A DNA stretch of 64,000 nt from Kibdelosporangium persicum (GCF_013280595.1 NZ_JAAATY010000033.1:1-64000), one strand, 5' to 3'; shown: positions 42,518 to 52,648, counted from the stretch's first letter. Numbers and translations: made by a program. The notes: a model not told the origin generated them from the sequence alone.

Positions 42518-45452
42518 TCACGTGGTGCGTTGGTTCAGCCCGATGTGGCGCGGACGGCGGGTGCTGGCGGGCATGGTCGCGGCCGCCACGGTGGCCACGG
42601 GAGTCATCGTCGGCTGGGATCATGCGGGTGACCGCGCCCCGCAGGTTCGGTTGCGGTCAGGCATCGCATGGGTCGCGTCCGACGAGACCGGGCAGCTCAC
42701 GTTGCTGGACGGCGCTTCGGCGGCGGTGGCCGGACAGGTCCAGGTCGGCCAGCCAGGCACGGACCTGGACGCCGTGCAGCAAGGGACGACTGGGTACGCC
42801 CTCAACCGCGCGGTCGGCTCGGTCGTCCGGGTTGACGGGGCGACACTCGAGCTGTCCCGCCCGTTGGCGCCGGTCGCGAGGCCTGGCGCCCAGCTCAGCG
42901 TGTTCGCGACGCCGCACGCGCTCTACACGTTGGACTCGGCGCGCGGACTGCTCGTGAAGGCGGATCCGGAGACGATGGAATCCCGGGGAGAACCGCACCA
43001 GCTGACCGCCGGTACCTCGGTGGACGAAGCCGTGATGGACGCCGACGGGCACCTCTGGGCGCTTGACCAGCGTTCCGGCGAACTGGTCTGGTTCTCCGAC
43101 GGGACACGCCATTCGCGGCCGCAGGCCCATACGCCCGGCAAGAGCAAGCTGACCACGACCGCGAACGGTCCTGCCGTGGTGGATTTGGCCCGTGGCACGG
43201 TGGAACTCCTGGACCCGAAGACCGGGGCGGTCCAGGAGTCGGTCACGGTGCCACTGCGGCCTGACGACACCGTGGCGGTGAGTGGGTCGTCACAAGAAGG
43301 CAGGCTGTTGATCGCGGTCGGGTCCCGCGGCCAGTTCCTGAGCTGTTCCTTCGACGCGGACGCGTGCACCGCTCCGGTCGAGGTGAGCCAGGGCCCGGCG
43401 GATCTCGGTGAGCCGGTCGAGGCGGACGGCCACGTGGTGGTGCCGGACCACGCGACCGGCCGGATCTGGGTCATCGACCTGGCGAGCGGGCGGGTGGTGG
43501 CCGAGCGCCGGCTTTTCGAGGCCCCCGTGCGATTCGAACTGCTCGCCCGGGACGGCGTGGTCTTCTACAACGACCCCGGCGGCGAGCAGGCCGGTGTCAT
43601 CGACCCCGACGGCCGGATCCGGCCCATCACCAAATACCAGCCGGGGCAACGAACTCAACCCACGTCGTCGGGTGCGGCCACCTCCGGGCCAGGTGCGGCC
43701 GCACCAGTCAGCGGCGCACCGGTCAGCGGGGCACCACCTGCGACCGGGCCGCGCGGGGGTACTCCCGGCGATTCACGGCCCGGCACGCCGTCCGCCCCGG
43801 CGTTGTCCATCACGATCAGCCCACGCGACCGGGGACTTGTCGGTGACGAGTTCCAGTTCACCGTGACAGCCAGAGGCACGGTTCTGTTCGATACACAATG
43901 GACATTCGGGGACGGCGCCGGGGCGAAGGGCACCAGGGTCCGGCACAAGTACGACCGTGCTGGGACGTACACAGTCGCTGTCGCGGCGCGCGCACGCCAC
44001 GGGCAGGCTGTCAACGCGTCCGCGCAGGTCGTCGTCGACGCGCTGGACGCGCCGCCGCGGATCGTGCGGATCGCCGTCGAGCCCGAGACGCCCCGGGTCG
44101 GTGAGCAGGTGCGGTTCAGTGCCGAACTGGCCGGGATGCGCCCGCAGATCACGGCGTGGTCCGTGACCGGTGAAGCAGGCACTGAGGCCACGTCGAACGA
44201 GCCGGTGTTCCAGCACGTGTTCACCAAACCAGGCACCTACACCGCGACGCACACCGTGACCGCCGGTGCCACCACGGTTCAGTCGTCCAAGCAGTTCACC
44301 GTGACGCCCGAGACGCGCGAAGTGCGTTGTGGAGACGTCATCAGGGCTGACGTCGTGCTGACGAAGGACCTCAACTGCACCGGTGACGTGGGCCTGAAGA
44401 TCGCCGCCAGCGACGTCGTCCTGGACCTGGGTGGCCACAAGATCGCCACGGACAACGCTCAGGCGCCGCGGAAGGGGATCGTGCTCGCGGGATCGGAGCC
44501 CATCAGGAACATCACCATTCGCAATGGCTCGATCACCCAGTTCCGTACCGGCATCGAAATAATCGACGTCGCCGACGTCACCATCGCCAACGCGACCGTG
44601 GCGGGAGCGACGGTGCCCTTGGACGAGGAAGTCTTCGGGATCTACGGCGAGAAGGCCCGCAACGTCCAGCTGCGCAGTACGACGCTGCGGGCCTACAACC
44701 CGTTCTTGTTCGACAACGGGTCCTCGGTCGCCTTTGTCGGCTCGAGTGTCGTGGGTGACGACGGCTGGGGTGGTGCGTACTGCCGGAACGGCACTTCGTG
44801 TCTTTTTTCGGAGGGGAGCGACATTCAGACCAGGTATCTCAACTGTGGCGGTTCGGAGCGGGACAGCTCGACGTTCCGTATCGACTCGAGCGAAGTGGTG
44901 CTCGTCGAGTTCTTTGGCGCCGCCTGTGCTGAGACCGTGGTCACCAACAGCCTGATCAAAGGGCTCATCAATGTGGACGGCGACAAGAACTTCGTCAGCA
45001 GGAACGTGATGGACAACAATCCCACCATGGTGGTGCGTGGCGAGTTCGTCGTTGCGGACAACGTTTTCAGTGGTGCGCAAACCCAAGGATTGAACATCGA
45101 GGACGGGTATCGCATCGGAATCAAAGGGGAGGTGGTGAGGAACACCATAACAGGAAGCCGGGGGTATGGCCTGCACGTGCAACAGCACATGCCAGACGAG
45201 CCGGTCGGGTCGCTGATAATCTCGCAGAACAAGTTCATTTCCAACGGTCTAGACCCGGAGCATCCGGTATACGGCCGTGACGGTCTTCGGATCGAGGAGC
45301 TCATTCCTGGTACGCATGTCGAGGTGTCCGACAACTACGCGGAGAACAACGGCGAATACGGCATGATCGCTCCCCCGGGGACCGTGACGATCGACCTTCG
45401 GAACAGCGAGACAGGCAACCCGAAAGGCTGTCTGAACATCACCTGTGACTAG
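42507..45452 (+). CDS. membrane-anchored propeller / PKD / beta-helix protein
   Basis: A 981-aa protein: one N-terminal TM helix (VLAGMVAAATVATGVIVGW), then repeats of the form SGIAWVASDETGQLTLLDGA that suggest a beta-propeller (about 45-375), a Pro/Gly/Ser linker (380-430), a PKD-like domain with WTFGDGAGAKG (430-515), a second Ig-like domain with ITAWSVTG (515-605), and a right-handed parallel beta-helix (605-981) with rungs such as PIRNITIRNGSITQFRTGIE. Beta-helix proteins often bind or cut glycans. It ends a MoxR-DUF58-TgpA operon, with the ATG at 42507 inside the preceding gene, so it is the likely client of that machinery. Surface exposure is inferred. Confidence 0.85.
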   Translation: MIIDHVVRWFSPMWRGRRVLAGMVAAATVATGVIVGWDHAGDRAPQVRLRSGIAWVASDETGQLTLLDGASAAVAGQVQVGQPGTDLDAVQQGTTGYALNRAVGSVVRVDGATLELSRPLAPVARPGAQLSVFATPHALYTLDSARGLLVKADPETMESRGEPHQLTAGTSVDEAVMDADGHLWALDQRSGELVWFSDGTRHSRPQAHTPGKSKLTTTANGPAVVDLARGTVELLDPKTGAVQESVTVPLRPDDTVAVSGSSQEGRLLIAVGSRGQFLSCSFDADACTAPVEVSQGPADLGEPVEADGHVVVPDHATGRIWVIDLASGRVVAERRLFEAPVRFELLARDGVVFYNDPGGEQAGVIDPDGRIRPITKYQPGQRTQPTSSGAATSGPGAAAPVSGAPVSGAPPATGPRGGTPGDSRPGTPSAPALSITISPRDRGLVGDEFQFTVTARGTVLFDTQWTFGDGAGAKGTRVRHKYDRAGTYTVAVAARARHGQAVNASAQVVVDALDAPPRIVRIAVEPETPRVGEQVRFSAELAGMRPQITAWSVTGEAGTEATSNEPVFQHVFTKPGTYTATHTVTAGATTVQSSKQFTVTPETREVRCGDVIRADVVLTKDLNCTGDVGLKIAASDVVLDLGGHKIATDNAQAPRKGIVLAGSEPIRNITIRNGSITQFRTGIEIIDVADVTIANATVAGATVPLDEEVFGIYGEKARNVQLRSTTLRAYNPFLFDNGSSVAFVGSSVVGDDGWGGAYCRNGTSCLFSEGSDIQTRYLNCGGSERDSSTFRIDSSEVVLVEFFGAACAETVVTNSLIKGLINVDGDKNFVSRNVMDNNPTMVVRGEFVVADNVFSGAQTQGLNIEDGYRIGIKGEVVRNTITGSRGYGLHVQQHMPDEPVGSLIISQNKFISNGLDPEHPVYGRDGLRIEELIPGTHVEVSDNYAENNGEYGMIAPPGTVTIDLRNSETGNPKGCLNITCD

Positions 45453-45462
45453 GGTGTTTCGC

Positions 45463-48400
45463 TCAGCGCGGGGACGTGCACGGCGATGTGGGATCGGCTC
45501 CGGCGGGAAGGAGTTCCCGTTCTTCGGGCCGGTAGTCGCGATTGTTGATACGGCACAGCTGGTCAAGCCAGTGCTGCGGGGTCATGTCGATGGCCACCGG
45601 CCTGTTCGCGGTGGCGGCCACCAGGACGTTGTCGCGCAACGACCAACTGCTCGGAAGCCCGGGAGTGCGGAAGCTGCCGACACCGATCCCGGTTTCCGGA
45701 TCCCAGATCCGCACGGTGCCGTTTCCGGCGTCGGCGATCAGCTTGCCGTCAGCGGAGAACGCCACCAGCGACAGGTCACCGGGCATCGGTCTGGGCAGCG
45801 GTCTCGGGTCGCCGTCCTCCGGAGTCCACAACTCGATCAGTCCGTCGTTGCGGTAGTGCAGCGCGACCCGCTCAAGGAGCTCTTCGGAGACCACGGCGGC
45901 GGCCTGGCTGCCCGGCCGGGGTTGCAGGGACCGCACGAGCCGGCCTTCGCGCACGTCCCATATCTCGGCGCCGTCCGGCGACGTGACGAGCATCCGGCTG
46001 GACCCTCCGGGCAACGGTATGGCGATGGCACGCCGAGAGAACTCGTACGACTTCGATCCGTCCGCGCTGCGCAGCTCGTGGTCATCGGTGATCTGCTCAC
46101 CGGTGCTGACTCGCCAGGTGATGACTTTCGCCGCGTGCACCAAGGCCACTTCGTCGTCGACGATGGGAACGATGGACGTCTCGAAGGTCACTCCCGTGTA
46201 GTTCGGCGGGACGATTCGCCGTCGGACGGCGAAGTCGGTGGTGGACAGCACCACCAGTTCGCCCGCTTCGCCGACCGCGAGCAGCCACTTGCTGTCCTTG
46301 CTGAAGGTCAGCCGGGGGTTTTTCGCCAGCCGGAGCCTGCCCGTGGTGGTCTCCGGTCCGCCGGCCTGCCGTCGCCGCGTGGTCATGTCGATCGCGAGCA
46401 GCCCCTGCTCGGTCATCGTGACCAGCAGGCGTCCGTCCGGGCTGAGCGCGGTGAAACCGGGTGCCGCCGGAGGAGCGGACTGGGTGAAGTCGTCGACCGG
46501 CCCGGTCGCACGGAACCGGAACAGGGTGCCGTCCGTGCCGAACATGAACACCGTCGGCGGACCTGAACCGTTCGGCACCACCATGATGGGTTCCGTGTTG
46601 TACCGCGTGAGGTCGTTCTCCGGTTGCCGGTAGGGCTTGGGCGGGCACTGGAGTGCGTAAGTGTCGCCGGTGGCCAGGTCGATCAGGACGAGGTGCCGGA
46701 AGGACGCTTGGGACGAGCCGTCGTCGACCACGGCGTATCTGCCGCTCAGGTCCGTGAGGCCCTGGGCGGTGGCTGCCGGGCACCCGGGCGTGTACCTGCT
46801 GAGGCGAACCGCGTCGGTGGCCGAGTCCAGGATGGACAGTCGATGGTCCTGGCACTCGGCGGTCACGCCGTCCGGTGTGACGAAGTCCGCGGCGGTTTCC
46901 CGCAGGACGGCACCCGTGCCCAAGTCGCGCAGGACGTTGTGCCATGTCCCATCGACGTGCTGTTCACCGAACCACGCGCTCTTGCCGTCCGGTTCGACTC
47001 GCTGCACGGCAATGGCTTCGACAGGCGGTCCCGCGGTGAAACCGTTCGTCGCCGGTTGGCGCTGCAGGACGTCCCATACTTCGACGGAGTTCGACGCCCC
47101 CGGTCCGGATCGCTGTGACGTCACCACGAACAGCCCGCCGTCCGGGGAGAAAGCCGCGCTGGAAAGCCTGCTCGGGTGCTCGGTCTGGGCTGGACCGGCA
47201 GCGGACCGCAGCGGCAGCGAACCGCTGCGCTGGCTGACGTCCCAGAGCGAGACACTGCTGCGGTCGTCGGTCACCGCGAGCCAACGGCCGTCCGGGCTCA
47301 CCAGGATCTCCTGCTGGTCGGGGATGGTGGCCACGAACCAGCTCCGGGGCGCGGGCCCGAACAGGCCGGTCCACACGGTGATCTTGCCATCCGCTTCCGC
47401 GACCGCCGTCACTTGGCCGTCCTCGCTGGTGGAGACCCCGTCCACGGTTCCCGACCAGAGGCCCGACCGGACTTCGTCCGCCGCGGCGAACTTGAGGTAC
47501 TGCTGCAGCAGGGCCGCGTACGCCTCGGGCCGGCTCGGGTCGTGGTACCAGGCCGCTTGGGCGAACTGCAGCGCTGCCAGGGGATTGGTGTCGCTGCGCC
47601 GCAACGCCTCCTGGCCCAGGGAAACCGCCGCGGCCTGCCGCAGTTGGTCGGTGAGTTCGTTGTTGCGGTTGAGGGCAACCGCGGCGGATACGGTGGCGAC
47701 GAGCGCGAGCACCGCGATCAAGGCGGTTGTCATGCGCCAGCGACGGGTTCCGCGGCGCTCGTGGGTGTGGCTGGCGGTGATGTACGCGCGTTCGTCGTCG
47801 GTGAAGCCGGACGGGTTCTTGGCCAGCCAGTCCTGGGCTGTGGCAAGAGATGCGCCACGCAGCAGGGTGCTCTGATCGTTGTGCTGTCGCCACTGCTCGA
47901 GCGCGATCCTGAGTTGTTCCTGCCATGACCGGAAATCCCGGGCGGCGATCAGCCATTCCCGCAGCCGCGGCCATTGCTGCACGAGGTCCTCGTGGGCCAG
48001 CGCGACCACCTCGGCCTGACCGGGGTCATGCCGCAGGACCACCAGGTGGTGGTGGGCGAGTATCCGCGCCAGGCTGCGGGACGCGGGCTCCAGCCGGTCG
48101 AGCTGGGCCGGGGTCAGGGTGAACGTCCCGTCGTCGCCCGGCCTGGCCAGCTGCACGAGCAGCCGTTCGGCGAGCTTCTGCTCGTCCGGCACCAGTTGCC
48201 GGTCGTAGACCTCCTGGGCGTACACGGCCAACGGCCCGGCCACCCCGCCCTGCTCGTCGTACATGCGGTGGGTCAGCGTGCCGCCTTGATGCGACTCCCA
48301 CAGCCGCGTCAACGCGAACTCCACGATCGGCAACTGGCCGGGAGCGTCCGTCGCGTCGGCGATGATCCGGTCGACAAGACCCGGTTCGAACGTCACGAGC

Positions 48401-50223
48401 GGCAGGTCGGCCGGTCCCGTGATCGCTTCCCGCAGCTCCGCGGGCCCCATCCTGGGCAACGGCAGGCACTGCGGCGCCGGGGTGAACTCGGCGGGGAGCA
48501 GGTCGCCGAGATCCGCCGACCGTGCCGTGAACACGGCCCGCAGTGCCGGTGTCGTCGCAGGTCGAGGCGGTGCCGCCCGCAGCAGCGCGGCCACGAGTTC
48601 GAGCAGTTCCCGTGCCGCGTCCGGGTCGGCCTCGACAAGTTCCTCGAACTGGTCCACGAACAGCACCAGGTGCCCGGCCTTCTGGACGATCGCGTCGGCC
48701 AGCGAGGCGATGTCCCGAGTGGTCGGCTCGTAGCCCAGGACCGGCGCCAGGGCACGGGCCAGCAGTTCGCGCGGTTGCGCGCCCGCGGCCGGCCGGAACG
48801 TCGCCAGCGCGATGTCGTGCCGGCGTAGCAAGGGAAAGAGCCCGGCCCGGATCAGCGACGACTTCCCGCTCCCGGACGCCCCGGTGACCAGGACCAAGGG
48901 GTGCTGGTCCACGAGCGCACTGAGTTGCCGGATCTGCGGGTCACGGCCGCGGAAGAATCTCGCGTCCTGCTCCTGGAACGGCTGCAGGCCGCGATACGGG
49001 GACTCAGGCCGCGCGGCACGGTGCAGTTCCGGGTCCGGCTTGGTCCCGTTCGTGGTGAGCACCGACACGAGCGCGGTGGCGTGGATCGTCCGGACGGACG
49101 CGTAACGCGGATTGTCCAGATCGGACGGTGGCGTACGGCCGGTCGCGGGGAGACTGAGGTAGTCGGTGTACGCGGCCGCCGCGCGGAGGAACTCCGCCTG
49201 GCGTTCGGCGACGGTCGGGGCCAGTGGTGCGAGAGGACGTTCGTCGATCGTCCGGAACAACGTGCTGACGCGATCGTCGGTATGGGTGCGCAACCGCCGT
49301 AGCCACTCGTCGGTGTCCCGGCTGAGCAGCAGCAGCCGCGCGGGCGGGAACGTGGGGGAGCGCTCCGTCAACGCCGCCGCCATGGCGTGGACCTGCTCGA
49401 AGCGGGTCTCGGCGTGGTCGATGACCGCCAGCAGCGGGCTGCCGGTCCTGCTCAGGTTGATCAGGTCGGCGATGGCGGCGTTGTCGTGCACGGCACCGGC
49501 GACCCAGCCGTGCGCGGTCATGTCCTGGCACAACTGCTGGGCCAGACGTGTCTTTCCCTGCCCGGCGGGCCCGGTGATCACGTGCGCCGACACCGGTTTC
49601 GGCGCGCCGAGCCGGGCCTTGAGGTCGGCGAGTTCGGTCTCCCGCCCGCCGAAGGGCACCAGTTGGTACTCGGGACGCAGCCACGCACTGGGCTCGAGGT
49701 TCGGGCTGGGCGGATTCGAGGTGGGCGACGAGGGGGCGGCGAAGACCCGGTTGAGCACCAGCCCGGGGACGAGGTCGCCCAGTTCGTCGACCAGCCGGGC
49801 GAGGTCACGGGTGTCGTTGCGGTGGCTGAGCCGCAGGAACTGACAACGCGCCAGCGGCGCCAGGTCGGCGGGCAGTTCCGGCTCGGCGAGGCCGATGGTG
49901 TGGTCGAGGAACACCGGGATCACCCGCAGGCCGTACCGGAACGCCTCCGCGATCTCCCGGTGCACCCAGTCGTCCGTGCCGTCGACCTCACGGCGGCGCT
50001 GCCGGTCGGTGACCGAGTGCCAGCGCGGCCCGATCACCGCGAGCAGGACGTCGGACTGCCTGAGCCGTTCCAGTATCTTCTGCGCGAAGTCCTCACCAGG
50101 GCGGATCGACCTGCTGGCGAGGAACACGTGCTCCGCGCCGAACCGGGCCACGAGCACCCTCGTGATCAGCGTCGCCGCGAACTCGCCGTCGCCGGTGCGG
50201 TAGTTGATGAATACACCACCCAC
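45463..50223 (-). CDS. TIR - NTPase - nSTAND1 - TM - WD40 protein
   Basis: A 1586-aa protein of unusual design. Residues 1-110 are a TIR domain (GGVFINYRTGDGEFAATLIT); DDWVHREIAEAFRYG holds Glu90 at the position of the NADase catalytic Glu of SARM1 (whose motif is DWVHKEI). A first NTPase has Walker A GPAGQGKT (218-225) and Walker B LLAVIDHAE. A second, nSTAND1 type, has GASGSGKS (448-455) and LVLFVDQFEE (519-528). A TM helix follows (about 832-851) and then WD40-like propeller repeats to the end. I prefer the GTG at 50223 with GGGGGA six bases in front; GTG 50241 is an alternative. It follows an XRE regulator gene. STAND-TIR proteins sense and trigger NAD depletion in phage defence; that role here is inference. 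Confidence 0.87.
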   Translation of the reverse strand: MGGVFINYRTGDGEFAATLITRVLVARFGAEHVFLASRSIRPGEDFAQKILERLRQSDVLLAVIGPRWHSVTDRQRRREVDGTDDWVHREIAEAFRYGLRVIPVFLDHTIGLAEPELPADLAPLARCQFLRLSHRNDTRDLARLVDELGDLVPGLVLNRVFAAPSSPTSNPPSPNLEPSAWLRPEYQLVPFGGRETELADLKARLGAPKPVSAHVITGPAGQGKTRLAQQLCQDMTAHGWVAGAVHDNAAIADLINLSRTGSPLLAVIDHAETRFEQVHAMAAALTERSPTFPPARLLLLSRDTDEWLRRLRTHTDDRVSTLFRTIDERPLAPLAPTVAERQAEFLRAAAAYTDYLSLPATGRTPPSDLDNPRYASVRTIHATALVSVLTTNGTKPDPELHRAARPESPYRGLQPFQEQDARFFRGRDPQIRQLSALVDQHPLVLVTGASGSGKSSLIRAGLFPLLRRHDIALATFRPAAGAQPRELLARALAPVLGYEPTTRDIASLADAIVQKAGHLVLFVDQFEELVEADPDAARELLELVAALLRAAPPRPATTPALRAVFTARSADLGDLLPAEFTPAPQCLPLPRMGPAELREAITGPADLPLVTFEPGLVDRIIADATDAPGQLPIVEFALTRLWESHQGGTLTHRMYDEQGGVAGPLAVYAQEVYDRQLVPDEQKLAERLLVQLARPGDDGTFTLTPAQLDRLEPASRSLARILAHHHLVVLRHDPGQAEVVALAHEDLVQQWPRLREWLIAARDFRSWQEQLRIALEQWRQHNDQSTLLRGASLATAQDWLAKNPSGFTDDERAYITASHTHERRGTRRWRMTTALIAVLALVATVSAAVALNRNNELTDQLRQAAAVSLGQEALRRSDTNPLAALQFAQAAWYHDPSRPEAYAALLQQYLKFAAADEVRSGLWSGTVDGVSTSEDGQVTAVAEADGKITVWTGLFGPAPRSWFVATIPDQQEILVSPDGRWLAVTDDRSSVSLWDVSQRSGSLPLRSAAGPAQTEHPSRLSSAAFSPDGGLFVVTSQRSGPGASNSVEVWDVLQRQPATNGFTAGPPVEAIAVQRVEPDGKSAWFGEQHVDGTWHNVLRDLGTGAVLRETAADFVTPDGVTAECQDHRLSILDSATDAVRLSRYTPGCPAATAQGLTDLSGRYAVVDDGSSQASFRHLVLIDLATGDTYALQCPPKPYRQPENDLTRYNTEPIMVVPNGSGPPTVFMFGTDGTLFRFRATGPVDDFTQSAPPAAPGFTALSPDGRLLVTMTEQGLLAIDMTTRRRQAGGPETTTGRLRLAKNPRLTFSKDSKWLLAVGEAGELVVLSTTDFAVRRRIVPPNYTGVTFETSIVPIVDDEVALVHAAKVITWRVSTGEQITDDHELRSADGSKSYEFSRRAIAIPLPGGSSRMLVTSPDGAEIWDVREGRLVRSLQPRPGSQAAAVVSEELLERVALHYRNDGLIELWTPEDGDPRPLPRPMPGDLSLVAFSADGKLIADAGNGTVRIWDPETGIGVGSFRTPGLPSSWSLRDNVLVAATANRPVAIDMTPQHWLDQLCRINNRDYRPEERELLPAGADPTSPCTSPR

Positions 50224-50296
50224 GTGACATCCCCCGCGCACCGTGACCTGATGAGCCGTCGCTCACGGTGTCGAGGCTAGCCGGGGTGGCAAGGAG

Positions 50297-51613
50297 TCAG
50301 CCGATCGGACTACGCAAAGTCTCGTTGAGCCGCGGGAACAGCTCACGCACGGGCTGATGCGTCTGGTACCGGGCGAAAGAACGGGCGAGCCGGCGCAGGT
50401 CCACGCGGATGGTCGCCGAGTCCACCACCTCCGCGGTGTTGAGCACCTGATGGGTCAGCGTGACGGCGTGGTCGACCTCGCCTGCCGTGGCATAGGCCAG
50501 CGCCCGGCGGGCGCCGAAGCGGGCGTGCACCCGGCGGGCACTGTCGGGGACCAGACTCAGCTGCCGGTCGAGCACCTCACCGGCCTGCTCGCTGCGGCCG
50601 AGGTCGTGCAGGCACCAGCCGGTCACCATGGCCTGCTGCCGATGGCTGGTCACCGACGCCGGGCCGAGCGCCATACCGTCCGAGGTCTCGTCCGCGGCCT
50701 TGGCCAGCAGGTGCTCGGCGCGGTCGAGCGCACGGAAGCACTGGTCGGGATCGCAGGCCAGGGCGTGGCCCTGCGCCTCCCGCAAGGCGGCCAGGCCCTG
50801 GATCCGCAGCGGCGTGGCCGGATCGGCCTGGGCCTGCTGGGCTAGTTCGATGGTGCCCGCGGCGTCGTCACGGTAGAGCGTGATCAGCGCCTGCCGGATC
50901 AGGGCGTACGTCTTCAGTTCGGTGTCGCCCGCGGCCGTGGCCAGGTCGACCGCGGTGCGGGTCCACCACAGCGACCCCCGGTCGTCACCGGCTTCCTGGG
51001 TCATCCACCCGGCGTACTCGGCATACCGGGAGGCCAGCCGCAGCAGTTCCACGCGGGTCGGGGAGGACGCCTTGGCCGCCATGCCGCGCAGTGTGTGGGT
51101 CTGGGCGATGACGGTCGGCAGCACCACGCTGGGACCCGCGATCTGACCCAGCTTGCGCGTCTGCTCGAACAGGGTCCGGAATGCCGTGATCGTGCCGTTC
51201 TGCTGGGCCGCCGCGGCCGACGCGCCGCTGGTGCCCAGGCTCAGGCCCAGCAGCGAAGCGGCCCCCACCGTCAGTGCCTCACGGCGACGCATCGGCACCA
51301 TCCGGCTCGTCCCGTCCGGTTCCATGCTCATCACCCATACCTCGCCGTCCTGTTCGGGTTCGGCACTCGGTGACGGGCTCGGAGGTTGTTCGTTGGTGGC
51401 CACCGCGACCAGCGCGACCAGTCGGCCACCGGCGTCGAGGACCGCGTCGCAGCGTCGGGCGAGGTCAGCGCCGGGCGGCTTGTCGCCGGTCTCGATCTTG
51501 CCGAGATAGCCCTTGCTGTAGTGCACCCGCCTGGCGAACTCGGCCAGTGACAACCCGGCAGCCGTCCGCCGACGCCGCAACTCCGCACCGAAAGTTGCCG
51601 GCTGTTCAGACAT
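50297..51613 (-). CDS. XRE-family regulator with TPR-like domain
   Basis: A 438-aa protein with an N-terminal XRE helix-turn-helix (GAELRRRRTAAGLSLAEFAR and RVHYSKGYLGKIETGDKPP, residues 8-46), a Tat-like hydrophobic linker (MRRREALTVGAASLLGLSLG) and a C-terminal helical repeat domain. This architecture is common in Streptomyces and Pseudonocardiales as large families of putative signal-responsive regulators. The ATG at 51613 matches the family start. It lies 73 bp upstream of the TIR-STAND gene in the same direction and may control it. Confidence 0.85.
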   Translation of the reverse strand: MSEQPATFGAELRRRRTAAGLSLAEFARRVHYSKGYLGKIETGDKPPGADLARRCDAVLDAGGRLVALVAVATNEQPPSPSPSAEPEQDGEVWVMSMEPDGTSRMVPMRRREALTVGAASLLGLSLGTSGASAAAAQQNGTITAFRTLFEQTRKLGQIAGPSVVLPTVIAQTHTLRGMAAKASSPTRVELLRLASRYAEYAGWMTQEAGDDRGSLWWTRTAVDLATAAGDTELKTYALIRQALITLYRDDAAGTIELAQQAQADPATPLRIQGLAALREAQGHALACDPDQCFRALDRAEHLLAKAADETSDGMALGPASVTSHRQQAMVTGWCLHDLGRSEQAGEVLDRQLSLVPDSARRVHARFGARRALAYATAGEVDHAVTLTHQVLNTAEVVDSATIRVDLRRLARSFARYQTHQPVRELFPRLNETLRSPIG

Positions 51614-52021
51614 CTGAAGACACCTGCCTCGACCGCGTTCCCCCGAAGCACGGCGAGCGATTCGGCTCCCGGCGAAGACGCGCACTGACCGCTGCGACCA
51701 CTGGCTCGTCAGGTTACCAGTGCGGCGTGGGTCGTCACGCGAATTCGCCATGGCCCGCGTTCACTCCCGAGGCACTGTCGCCGGTGAATGTCGTTCTCGC
51801 ATGCCGGTCAGTCTGGTCCGCCGCGGCCGTCGTGCGACCGCGTCGCCCGGCTCCCGTCGGCTCAGGAGACGGGAGCCGCACTGACGAGAGGTCGTGGGGG
51901 GTTCATGCTGGCTAGCAGACAGGCCGGACCTGTCGGAAACACCAAAGGGGGTGCCGCGGGAGCAGAGCGATACCGTGGGGGTGCTCTGCTACCGCGGCGG
52001 GGGATGGGGGGCCGTTCGGCC
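51614..52021. other. 400-bp gap, nothing supported
   Basis: Low-complexity G-rich plus-strand sequence (runs such as GGGGGGCC near 52010). Frames here have no recognisable start, domain or ribosome-binding site. Confidence 0.4.
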
Positions 52022-52342
52022 TCATGGGGCGGGGGCCGCGCGGGTGGCGGGGGAGCCGTGCGGCGCGGTCCCGTAGTCGTTGATCCGCTCGGCGGTGCCG
52101 GGGTTCGTCACCAGGCCGAGGTACCCGTCCGGGCGGATCAACACCAGGGAGCCGCCGGTCGCGTCGTATCCAGCTCGTACGTGCCCGTCGCTGTCGATCA
52201 CCGTGCGCGCGTCCGTAGGTTGGCCTGGCTGGACCACGGTGTAGGCGCGCAGCGGGTCGCTTGGTGCCGCGACTGTGCGCGCATGGGCCGCGCCGAATGC
52301 CGGCAATGTCCAATGTGGATCATGGAACAGCCGGGCGGCCAA
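52022..52342 (-). pseudogene. C-terminal fragment of an aromatic-ring FAD monooxygenase
   Basis: A 106-codon frame that reads as the thioredoxin-like C-terminal domain of RdmE/PHBH-type FAD hydroxylases: AYTVVQPGQPTDARTVIDSD, then SLVLIRPDGYLGLVTNPGTA and INDYGTAPHG. The N-terminal two thirds with the FAD-binding domains is not present upstream, where the sequence changes at about 52343 to AT-richer DNA. It is best seen as a gene stump at the left border of the RiPP-like operon, perhaps the insertion scar. Confidence 0.55.
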
Positions 52343-52410
52343 ACCGGCCGAGTTGACGCGCCGGAACGCCGGCGAGTGCCTCTTCTCGTTTCAGGCCGTG
52401 ATCATATCGT

Positions 52411-52467
52411 CACTCAAGCGAGTGAGTGTCGTTGACACCACTAGATCAAAAAATTACGCTCAGCGTA
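52411..52467 (+). promoter_or_regulatory. promoter and palindromes of the rSAM operon
   Basis: A consensus -35 box TTGACA (52432-52437) is followed 17 bp later by TACGCT (52455-52460) as -10. The -10 is one half of a perfect palindrome TACGCT-C-AGCGTA (52455-52467), an obvious operator position. A further palindrome CACTC-AAGC-GAGTG lies at 52411-52424. The A-run in the spacer is unlike the flanking DNA. The leader to the first gene would be about 180 nt. Confidence 0.6.
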
Positions 52468-52648
52468 GTAGATGTGATTCATTTCACAGACCTTTGCTGA
52501 GGTGTACACCCCACATTCTCGAAGGCATCAACACGACCACTTCCAGCGAACTTGCGATGGGCGAGACCGTCATTGGCGGCCTCTTTGTTTGTGTGAACGA
52601 AGCATTTCGTCGCACGGTCTCGTCTGTCCGCGGGATGAGGAGGAGAAA

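Noticed and set aside
45445..46566. 373-codon plus-strand frame at the end of the TIR-STAND gene
   Set aside because: Antisense to WD40 repeats; no ribosome-binding site or domain.
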